A stretch of 64,000 nt of DNA from Myxococcales bacterium (GTDB taxonomy: Bacteria > Myxococcota_A > Polyangia > Polyangiales > Polyangiaceae): contig JACPVJ010000117.1 in the NCBI GenBank assembly GCA_016191785.1, positions 62,001-126,000 on the forward strand, given 5' to 3'. Shown piece by piece: positions 56,855-64,000 of this stretch. A model generated the notes under the pieces. It saw only the letters and a list, made by a program, of their open reading frames with translations, was not told the origin of the DNA and searched no databases. Position 1 is the stretch's first letter; each line of letters begins with the position of its first letter. A program made the position numbers and the translations under genes.

Positions 56855-59110
56855 ATGGGCGACAAGCGCATCCTCGACGAGCTCCGGCAGATCGCCGAGC
56901 AGGTTCAGAGAGGCTTCGAGCTGGAGCGACGGGTGCTGTCGTTCCAGGAGTATCTCGAGCTGTTCGCATCGGATCCGCTGCGACACTCGAGGGACGCCGC
57001 CCGCTATTTGCGCGACATGTTCGAGCACTACGGGCGCCGGTCGGTCGAGCGCCCGTGGGGCAGCGAGACGCGCTTCACGCTCTTCGACCAGCCCTTCGAC
57101 GACGACGGCGGCGAGGTGCGGGACTCGCTGGTGGGTCAAGAGGCCCTTCAAGGCGAGCTCTTCCGTTCGCTGAACAACTTCGTGCGCGAGGGTCGCCCGA
57201 ACCGCATCGTGCTGATGCACGGGCCGAACGGGTCGGCGAAGAGCACCGCCGCGTCGTGCATCATGCGCGCGCTCGAGCACTACTCGTCGCTCGACGTCGG
57301 CGCGCTCTACCGCTTCCACTGGGTGTTTCCCAGCCAGCGCGAGCTCAAAGGGTCGATCGGCTTCGGCGGCAAGCGCTCGACCCTCGGTGCGGGCGACGGC
57401 AGCTACGCGCACCTGCCCGAAGATCAGATCGACGCGCGCTTGTTCGTCGAGGTGCGGGACCACCCGCTGTTCTTGCTCCCCGACGAGGCTCGCGCCGAGC
57501 TCCTGGCGCGGCTCTACCGCGAGGCCGGCACCAAGGACCCGCCCCCGACCTGGATCGCCCGCGGCAGCCTGTCGCACAAGAGCAAGCAGGTCTACGAGGC
57601 GCTGCTCTCGAGCTACGACGGCTCGCTGGAAGAGGTGCTGCGGCACGTGCAGGTCGAGCGCTACTTCATCTCGCAGCGCTACCGCGTGGGCGCGGTGACG
57701 CTGGGCCCGCAGCTCTCGGTGGACGCCGGCGAGCGGCAGGTCACCGCCGACCGCTCGCTCTCGGCGCTGCCCTCGGCGCTGCAGGCCGTGACTTTGTTCG
57801 AGGCGTTCGGCGAGCTGATCGAGGCCGCCGGCGGCCTGCTCGAGTTCTCGGACATCCTCAAGCGGCCGCTCGATGCCTTCAAGTACCTGCAGATCACCGC
57901 CGAGACCGGCGAGGTGGCGCTGCGCTCGCAGAACGTGCAGGTGAACTGCGTGATGCTCGCCAGCGGCAACGAGGTGCACCTGGCGGCGTTCCGCGAGCAC
58001 CCCGAGTTCGAGAGCTTCCGCGGCCGGCTCGAGCTGATCAAGGTGCCCTACCTGCGGAGCTGGGTCGACGAGCAGCGCATCTACGACACGCAGATCGCGC
58101 CGCAAGTGAAGAAGCACGTCGCGCCACACGCCACCCAGGTGGCGGCGATGTTCGCCGTGCTCACCCGCATGCGTCGTCCGATGGCCGACCGCTACGAGAA
58201 GCCCCTGCGCAACCTGGTGGGCGACCTGTCGGCGATGGAGAAGCTCGACCTCTACGCCACCGGCGCCACGCCGCCGCGCCTGGACGACGAGAGCGCGAAC
58301 GTGCTCCGCTCCGCGATCGCCGAACTCTATCACGAGAGCGACGCCTACCCGATCTACGAAGGGTCGACCGGAGCGAGCCCCCGCGAGATGCGCACGCTGT
58401 TGCTCGATGCGGCGCAGAGCCCGCACCACGACTGCCTCTCGCCCTTTGCCGTGCTCGACGAGCTCGATCGCCTCTGCGAGCGCGGCAGCGAGTACTCGTG
58501 GCTCCAGGAGGACAAGGTGGCGGGCGGGTATCACGATCACCAGCTCTTCCGGAAAGAGCTGCGCGAGCGCTTGCTCGACACACTGGAAGACGAGCTCAGG
58601 GTCGCCAGCGGCCTGGTCGACGAGACGCGCTATCGCGAGCTGTTCGATCGCTACATCACCCACGTCAGCTACTGGGTGAAGGGCGAGAAGCTCAGAAACC
58701 CGTTGACCGGCCAGTACGAAGAGCCGGACCCGCGCCTTCTGTCCGAGGTCGAAGCGCTGCTCGGCACCGTGGACAAGCCAGAAGACCTGCGTCACTCGCT
58801 GATCAGCCGCGTCGCGGCCTGGGCCATCGATCACCCCGGTGACGTCATCGACAACAGCCGCGTCTTCTCTGCGCAGCTCAAGCGCATGCAAGACGCGGTC
58901 TTCGCCGAGCGCCGGGTCGCCGTGGCGAAGCTGGCCCGCGACATGGTCGCGCTCTTCCGTGAAGACGTCTCGGGGCTCGACGACGCTCGCCGCGCAGAGG
59001 CACGCGCGACCATCGACCGCCTGAAGGCGCGCTTCGGCTACGAAGAGGCTTCGGCCTCCGACGCGGTGACGGCGTTGGTCCGCGAGCGGCTGGCCGATCT
59101 GTTGCACTGA
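56855..59110 (+). CDS. PrkA-family AAA protein kinase
   Basis: 751 residues (YeaG/PrkA of E. coli and Bacillus about 630-650), so about 100 longer. The AAA core has Walker A GPNGSAKST (123-131); segments such as DSLVGQEALQGELFRSLNNF, FPSQRELKGSIGFGG, SFRGRLELIKVPYLRSWVDE and SCIMRALEHYSSLDVGALYR are typical of PrkA_N. The C-terminal half (QLFRKELRERLLDTLEDELR, ISRVAAWAIDHPGDVIDNSR, PAL-LARDMVALFR) fits PrkA_C. These kinases work in stress or starvation responses and are normally followed by yeaH and spoVR; here an APC transporter follows after 7 bases and neither partner is present. Confidence 0.9.
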   Translation: MGDKRILDELRQIAEQVQRGFELERRVLSFQEYLELFASDPLRHSRDAARYLRDMFEHYGRRSVERPWGSETRFTLFDQPFDDDGGEVRDSLVGQEALQGELFRSLNNFVREGRPNRIVLMHGPNGSAKSTAASCIMRALEHYSSLDVGALYRFHWVFPSQRELKGSIGFGGKRSTLGAGDGSYAHLPEDQIDARLFVEVRDHPLFLLPDEARAELLARLYREAGTKDPPPTWIARGSLSHKSKQVYEALLSSYDGSLEEVLRHVQVERYFISQRYRVGAVTLGPQLSVDAGERQVTADRSLSALPSALQAVTLFEAFGELIEAAGGLLEFSDILKRPLDAFKYLQITAETGEVALRSQNVQVNCVMLASGNEVHLAAFREHPEFESFRGRLELIKVPYLRSWVDEQRIYDTQIAPQVKKHVAPHATQVAAMFAVLTRMRRPMADRYEKPLRNLVGDLSAMEKLDLYATGATPPRLDDESANVLRSAIAELYHESDAYPIYEGSTGASPREMRTLLLDAAQSPHHDCLSPFAVLDELDRLCERGSEYSWLQEDKVAGGYHDHQLFRKELRERLLDTLEDELRVASGLVDETRYRELFDRYITHVSYWVKGEKLRNPLTGQYEEPDPRLLSEVEALLGTVDKPEDLRHSLISRVAAWAIDHPGDVIDNSRVFSAQLKRMQDAVFAERRVAVAKLARDMVALFREDVSGLDDARRAEARATIDRLKARFGYEEASASDAVTALVRERLADLLH

Positions 59111-59117
59111 GGGCGCG

Positions 59118-60377
59118 ATGACCGAGAGCACGGCTGCGCGGCGCCGCTCGCTCGGCTTCGGCAGCCTCCTCGCGCTGGGCGTGAACGGTATCGTGGGGGT
59201 CGGGATCTTCTTCGCGCCCAGCGAGGTGGCGGGGCTCGTCCCGGGAGCAGCCGGGGTCGCCGTATACGCCGTCACGGCGCTGTGCCTCTTGCCGATCGCC
59301 CTCGGCTACGCCGCGCTCGGCAGCCGCTTCGCCGAGGACGGCGGTCCTTACGTCTGGGCCCGCGCGGCCTTCGGTCCCGGGGCGGGGTTCGCCGTCGGCT
59401 GGGTGGCGTACGTCTCGGCGCTGTTCAGCACCTCGGCGGTGATCGCGGGGCTGGCGCTGCACGCCGGCCCACTCCTTGGCTTCGAGGGCAGCTTGCCCCA
59501 GCGCGGGTTCGCCGCGCTGATCATCCTGATCTTGACCGGCACGGCCGCCACGGGGCTCTCGCCCAGCGCGCTGGTGTGGAGCGGGATCACGGTCCTGAAG
59601 CTGATCCCGCTCTTGCTCTTGGCCGCGCTCTTCCTCACCGCCTCGCCCCGGGTGCCGGCTCCGAGCGCGACCCTCGGCGCGGACTTCGCCCGCGCGGCGC
59701 TGGTGGTGGTGTTCGCCACGCAGGGGTTCGAGATCGTCCCCGTCCCGGCGGGTAACGCCCGGCGCTCGGCGCGGGCGGTCCCCGCGGCCACCGTGCTCTC
59801 GCTGGTCTTTGCCGCGTTGCTCTACGTCGTGCTCCACGCCGCGTGCGTGGCGGCGGTGCCCGAGCTCGGGAAGAGCCAGGCCCCGCTGGTCGCGCTGGGC
59901 TCTGCCCTCGGAGGCCCGCGCCTCGCGTCGGTGGTCGCGCTGGGGACGAACCTGTCGGCGCTGGGCATCGCGTTCGGCATGTTCGCGATGACGCCACGAT
60001 ACCTCGCGACGCTGGGCCGCGAGGACGGGCTAGGCACGTGGATCGCCCACGAGGACCCGCGCCACGTCCCCCAGCGGGCGCTCTGGATCAGCGCCCTGGT
60101 GGTGCTGACCTTCGTGCTGTCGGGCCGGCTGATGGAGCTCTTCGCGCTCTCGAGCGTCGCGGTGTTGGCTCAGTACGGGATGAGCATGGCCTCGCTGGTC
60201 AAGCTGGCCCTGGGGCGACAGCGCGGGCTTTCGCCCTGGCACGCCTGGCCGGCCCCCCTGGCCCTGGGAGCCGTCTGGCTGATCGCCCGGGCGGCCCGTC
60301 GGGGCGAGCTCGTGGTGGGGGGGGCGGTGTTGGCCGCTGGGGTGCTGCTGGTCTGGCTGCGCCGGCGGTTTGCCTAG
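59118..60377 (+). CDS. APC-family amino acid/polyamine permease
   Basis: 419 residues, hydrophobic with about 11-12 TM helices. N-terminal SLGFGSLLALGVNGIVGVGI has the conserved GxxIGVGIF-like helix-1 break of the APC superfamily. Further features include FAEDGGPYVWARAAFGPGAG (TM3 region) and TQGFEIVPVPAGNARRSARA, like the GFE-type binding site. Likely a secondary transporter or exchanger for an amino acid; the substrate cannot be read. It starts 7 bases after the prkA stop, so they form an operon. A run of eight G near the 3' end (60317-60324) is slip-prone. Confidence 0.9.
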   Translation: MTESTAARRRSLGFGSLLALGVNGIVGVGIFFAPSEVAGLVPGAAGVAVYAVTALCLLPIALGYAALGSRFAEDGGPYVWARAAFGPGAGFAVGWVAYVSALFSTSAVIAGLALHAGPLLGFEGSLPQRGFAALIILILTGTAATGLSPSALVWSGITVLKLIPLLLLAALFLTASPRVPAPSATLGADFARAALVVVFATQGFEIVPVPAGNARRSARAVPAATVLSLVFAALLYVVLHAACVAAVPELGKSQAPLVALGSALGGPRLASVVALGTNLSALGIAFGMFAMTPRYLATLGREDGLGTWIAHEDPRHVPQRALWISALVVLTFVLSGRLMELFALSSVAVLAQYGMSMASLVKLALGRQRGLSPWHAWPAPLALGAVWLIARAARRGELVVGGAVLAAGVLLVWLRRRFA

Positions 60378-60543
60378 GTCAGGCCCCGGGCGGCGGCTTT
60401 TCGTGGAAATTGGGTCAACCGGCCGCCGGGCCACTTAGTGCTGGCCAGATGCTTGGGCGGGTGTAGGCTACGCGCCGCTCGGGGCCGGCTCGCTCGGGCG
60501 TCTGGCGAGCCGATCCGTCCACGGGCCGTCTGGGAGGAATGCG

Positions 60544-63500
60544 ATGTCGATCGCCAGAAACTGGATCAAAGTAGGTGTGCTCGGAACGCTGGTGGCGGTG
60601 GCCGGCGCGTGTGCCGAAGAGCGTGAGCCGATCAACAAGGTGCAGGCGAACGCGCTCGAGAAGAGCTTCTTCGTCGGCGCCGACTTGAAGGCGACGACGG
60701 ACGACCCGGAGTTCTACACGGCGGCGAGCATCGTCGACGTGCCCTTCGGTGCGGATCAAGCCGGTGTGTTCCCGGGCCTGGTCGGCGGCCTTCGCCGCAT
60801 CAAGTGGGAAATCCTCGAAGACGTGCTCAACGCGCGTCTCACCTACGAAGAGATCGACGGCTCGGACGGGCACGGAAGCCGCACGACCAACAACGGTCGC
60901 GTGATCGGCTCGTGGCGCATCGAGAGCCACTTCGACGTCAAGCGTGCGTACAACGCGGCGACGGGCGAAGAGCTCAACGTGATCGAAGAGAACTCGAGCG
61001 ACAGCCCCTGGTACAGCCGGAAGTTCTTCCGCGTCGACTGGTCGCAGAACATGGTCGCCAGCTCGATGATGTGGGACCCGATCGCGCAAACCGGCGCGTT
61101 CGGCGACAGCATCGACACCGAGAGCCTGCAGTACTACGTCGACGATCCGAACAACCCCGACGCGCCGTTGTTCGACGGCAAGCAGGGCTACTTCGACATC
61201 ACCAACAAGCTCTACCTGAAGCCGAAGCAGGTCACGATCTTCGGCCAGACGCTCAATGCCTGCCTCTATCGCGGCAGCATCGTGATCGGTGCGACGGCGC
61301 CCTGGGGCAACTGCGAGAACAGCGAAGTCACGGTGCGCTACTCGTTCAAGCGAGTCGCCCAGCCCGGCGAAGCGGGGCACACCGACTACGAGCCAATCCA
61401 CTGGGACGGCTCGCGCATGAACGGGTTCGGCATCTTCTCCCAAGACCGCATGGGTTGGGACAACCGCTACGGCATCATCGACAACGAGTGGCGGCGCTTC
61501 GCGCAGCGCTACAACATCTGGCAGAAGAGCCACAACGACGTCGAGTGCAACACGCCCGAGCAGCGGCTCGCCAAGCTCGACCCGCACGCCGACGCCGACA
61601 AGAACGGCACCGAGGACCAGTGCGACGGCGCCGGCGCGGGCTCGCGCTGCGACGATCTGACCGGCCTGTGCACCATTCCGTACGCGGCTCGCGAGCTGCG
61701 CCCGGTGGCCTGGCACTACACGGTGGGCCCCGAGGGCGACACGGTGCTGTTCGACCAGACCAAGCGCGCGACCGACGAGTGGGACATCGCGATCCGGGGC
61801 GCGGTCAACGCCGCGCGGCTGGTCGAGTGCAAGCGGACCAAGGGCGCCAGCGCGGGCATCGCCGAGGGCGAGTGCGCCGCCAAGTTCCCGGTCAAGGGCG
61901 GGGACGACCTCGACGAGCTCGCCGCGCTCTACAAAGACGTGCGACCGATGGTCGTGCTCTGCCACAACCCGGTCGCCGAGGGCGACGACTCGGCGTGCGG
62001 TGAGCTCGGCACCAAGGTGCGGCCGGGCGACATCCGCTACCACCACGTCAACGTCTGGCCGACCCGCCAGAATCAGTCCCCCTGGGGCTACGGTCCGACG
62101 CTGGCCGACCCGCTGACCGGCGAAGCCGTCAGCGCCGGCATCAACGTCTACAACGCCGTGACCGACACCGCCGCCCAGGGCTTCGTCGACCAGCTGCGCT
62201 GGATGAACGGCGAGCTCAAGAGCTCGGACATCTCCACCGGGTCGTACATCCGCGACTGGGTCGAGTCGGACCTGGGGCAGAACGGCAAAGCGTCTCGTGA
62301 CCTGGCCGGCGGCATGACCATGACCCGCGCCGAGATCAACAAGCGCATGGCGGGCATCACCGGCGTGAGCCCCAATGCTGCCAACCCCGCCGAGGTCAAG
62401 AAGGTCAAGGCCGCGCTCAACCCCAAGGTCATGCGCGAGAACATGAAGAACGACCTGTGGTGGAACCGCCTGCCGCCCAGCGTCTCGGGGACCAACCGCG
62501 CCGAGCAAGATCAGCGCATCGCCGCGGCGCGTGGCACCAAGGTCGAGGCCCAGCTGATGAACGGCATGTGGTCGCAGATGGCCGGCGTCGACCCCTCGCA
62601 GCCGGTGGACGAGGCCGTGCTCGAGCAGGCCTCCCCGATCCGCGGCATGCGCTCGCACGTCTTGCGCGAGGCCGAGCAGCAGATCCACATGCACCTGGCC
62701 AAGAAGGGCCAGTGCATCCTCGGCGCCCCCGAGCCCACGGGCCTGCCGGCGCTGGCAAAGATCATCAAGAAGAAGTTCCCCACCGCGGACAAAGAGTCGC
62801 CCAAGGACACCAAGGTTCGGGTCGACCGCATGTGGGACTACCTGCGCGGCCGCATGCACTACGCGGTGATTGCCCACGAGATGGGTCACACCGTGGGCCT
62901 GCGCCACAACTTCGTCAGCTCGTACGACAAGTTCAACTGGCGCCCGCAGTACTGGCAGCTCCGCACCGACAACGACAAGATGAACGAGCCCTGCACCGAC
63001 GCCGTCGACGACGGCAAGAAGTGTGTGGGCCCGCGCTACTGGGACCCGATCACCAAAGAGGAGCACGACGAGTCGATCTGGACCTGGCAGCACACCACGA
63101 CCATGGACTACGCGGGCGACCTGACCCAGGACATGCTGGGTCTCGGCGTGTACGACTTCGCGGCAGCGCGCATGTTCTACGCCGACGTGGTCGACGTGCT
63201 CGACGACCCGAAGATGACGGCGACGGTCCGCAACGCGAAGGGTGAAGTCGTTCCAGAGTTCGAGGGCACCCCGGCGGGCAACGAGATCGCCGGCCTGGTC
63301 GACTTCGCCGGCGGTCTGCTCGGCCAGGTCGTGGCTCGGCCGGACGACGCCTGGGGCACCAGCGGTGAAGAGCTGATGCACTATTCCGAGTGGAACAAGT
63401 GGTTCAAGTTCATCCGCGACTGCAAGCCGGCCGACACCTCGCCCCCCGCCAACTGGAACAGCGACAAAGACGGCGTGTACGACCCGCTGTTCGACGGCCG

Positions 63501-64000
63501 CATCGTCAAGGGCACCAAGTGCCAGCGCCTGCCGGTCGATCAGATGGCCTACACGGATCTCTTGCCCGACCAGCTCTCGGACCAGACCGGGACCAATCCG
63601 CGCTTCTTCACTTCGCGTCGCGCTCGGGACCCGAAGGGGCGACCGCGCATGCCCTACGGCTTCGAGTCCGACGAGTACGCCGACGGCTGGTCGCCCTCGA
63701 GCTACCGCCACGACAACGGCGGTGACCTGTTCGAGGAGCTCACCTTCCACTCGAACCTGTACGAGAACCGCCACATCTTCGACAACTTCCGGAACGGCCG
63801 GGTGAACTTCACGGTCTACGGCGCCTATCAGCGAGCCCTCAGCCGCTACCACGCGAAGATCAGCGCGCTCACCCAGGGCATCGCCTACCTCTCGGGCTTC
63901 TACTTCCAGGAGTACGCGAAGAACTTGGGTTACTCGGTGTCCAGCATCATGGACGCGTACTTCGGCGACACCGGCTGGTTCTACGACACCGGCGTGGGCG
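60544..64000 (+). CDS. Large zinc metalloprotease lipoprotein (metzincin-type), 3' end missing
   Basis: At least 1,152 residues; open at the window end. Signal peptide MSIARNWIKVGVLGTLVAVA and lipobox GAC, so an exported lipoprotein. Catalytic zinc site HEMGHTVGLRH (H778 first) fits the metzincin consensus HExxHxxGxxH, with a Met-turn-like TMDYAGD about 70 residues later, consistent with a metzincin-clan protease. N-terminal 700 residues include a domain with a large Asp/Asn/Trp-rich segment and few recognisable motifs. Family reminiscent of myxobacterial DUF-type zinc-dependent metalloproteases. GGGAGGA lies before ATG 60544. Confidence 0.85.
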   Translation, partial: MSIARNWIKVGVLGTLVAVAGACAEEREPINKVQANALEKSFFVGADLKATTDDPEFYTAASIVDVPFGADQAGVFPGLVGGLRRIKWEILEDVLNARLTYEEIDGSDGHGSRTTNNGRVIGSWRIESHFDVKRAYNAATGEELNVIEENSSDSPWYSRKFFRVDWSQNMVASSMMWDPIAQTGAFGDSIDTESLQYYVDDPNNPDAPLFDGKQGYFDITNKLYLKPKQVTIFGQTLNACLYRGSIVIGATAPWGNCENSEVTVRYSFKRVAQPGEAGHTDYEPIHWDGSRMNGFGIFSQDRMGWDNRYGIIDNEWRRFAQRYNIWQKSHNDVECNTPEQRLAKLDPHADADKNGTEDQCDGAGAGSRCDDLTGLCTIPYAARELRPVAWHYTVGPEGDTVLFDQTKRATDEWDIAIRGAVNAARLVECKRTKGASAGIAEGECAAKFPVKGGDDLDELAALYKDVRPMVVLCHNPVAEGDDSACGELGTKVRPGDIRYHHVNVWPTRQNQSPWGYGPTLADPLTGEAVSAGINVYNAVTDTAAQGFVDQLRWMNGELKSSDISTGSYIRDWVESDLGQNGKASRDLAGGMTMTRAEINKRMAGITGVSPNAANPAEVKKVKAALNPKVMRENMKNDLWWNRLPPSVSGTNRAEQDQRIAAARGTKVEAQLMNGMWSQMAGVDPSQPVDEAVLEQASPIRGMRSHVLREAEQQIHMHLAKKGQCILGAPEPTGLPALAKIIKKKFPTADKESPKDTKVRVDRMWDYLRGRMHYAVIAHEMGHTVGLRHNFVSSYDKFNWRPQYWQLRTDNDKMNEPCTDAVDDGKKCVGPRYWDPITKEEHDESIWTWQHTTTMDYAGDLTQDMLGLGVYDFAAARMFYADVVDVLDDPKMTATVRNAKGEVVPEFEGTPAGNEIAGLVDFAGGLLGQVVARPDDAWGTSGEELMHYSEWNKWFKFIRDCKPADTSPPANWNSDKDGVYDPLFDGRIVKGTKCQRLPVDQMAYTDLLPDQLSDQTGTNPRFFTSRRARDPKGRPRMPYGFESDEYADGWSPSSYRHDNGGDLFEELTFHSNLYENRHIFDNFRNGRVNFTVYGAYQRALSRYHAKISALTQGIAYLSGFYFQEYAKNLGYSVSSIMDAYFGDTGWFYDTGVG

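Noticed and set aside
60415-63852. A 1,145-codon minus-strand frame.
   Set aside because: Antisense shadow of the metalloprotease gene, which has a clear signal peptide and zinc site.
1-64000. CRISPR arrays, insertion sequences, integrases, prophage or attachment sites.
   Set aside because: I looked for regularly spaced direct repeats, transposase motifs and terminal inverted repeats and saw none. The only tandem repeats are inside coding linkers.

Overview
The window is very GC-rich, almost fully coding DNA that reads like a myxobacterial (Myxococcota, probably Polyangiales/Sorangiineae-type) chromosome. The evidence is family content. There are several eukaryote-like Ser/Thr kinases, a PP2C phosphatase, two FHA-domain proteins, a sigma-54 activator, and many TPR, HEAT, Pro/Ala-rich and lipoprotein genes. 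There are also paired sulfatase-modifying-factor-like proteins and, above all, a set of proteins matching the Glt gliding machinery of Myxococcus xanthus. I see no insertion sequence, integrase, phage gene or CRISPR array; this is a stable core-type region.

Layout: 1-6.7 kb holds two divergent kinases, a CAP-domain lipoprotein, frr, a PP2C phosphatase, a small lipoprotein, a PLP-dependent sulfur amino acid enzyme and tRNA-His. 6.7-10 kb holds a histone-deacetylase-family enzyme, a two-TM sensor-like protein and a HEAT-repeat protein. 10-12 kb (minus strand) has two outer-membrane beta-barrel genes behind a good promoter, followed by ftsY and a large envelope protein. 15.3-18.1 kb has a HEAT-repeat exported protein, a HAMP membrane protein, a YraN-family gene that seems to start at CTG, and a Cys-rich lipoprotein. 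18.5-41 kb is one long plus-strand block: GltC-, GltD-, GltE-, possible GltF-, GltG-like genes, a TPR lipoprotein, and a giant GltI/AgmK-like TPR gene of about 3,755 codons. A further beta-barrel gene converges on it at 41.1-41.9 kb.

42-48 kb has an FHA plus sigma-54 activator, a PEGA-type membrane protein, a low-complexity single-TM protein, an AMIN/amidase_3 cell wall amidase, a NUDIX hydrolase and a DksA/TraR-type zinc-finger protein. 48.9-56 kb has uvrA, tandem FGE/SUMF1-like genes, a CAT-anticodon tRNA, a coiled-coil zinc-ribbon protein, and a third kinase. 56-64 kb has a lipoprotein, a PrkA-type kinase, an APC-family transporter and the first 1,152 codons of a large zinc metalloprotease lipoprotein that runs off the end.

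How the parts may work together (inference): beta-barrels in the outer membrane, periplasmic TPR proteins and lipoproteins (GltC/D/E type), an inner-membrane GltG-like protein with a cytoplasmic FHA domain and a periplasmic AgmX/PglI tail, and a giant soluble TPR scaffold would make an envelope-spanning assembly like the M. xanthus focal-adhesion complex. The motor (AglRQS) and GltJ are not in the window. From memory, the M. xanthus glt genes lie in two separate loci (gltABCK and gltD-J); here counterparts of both groups lie within about 32 kb, which is the most interesting feature of the window. Start codons were chosen by ribosome-binding site and signal peptide, and several are uncertain by a few codons.
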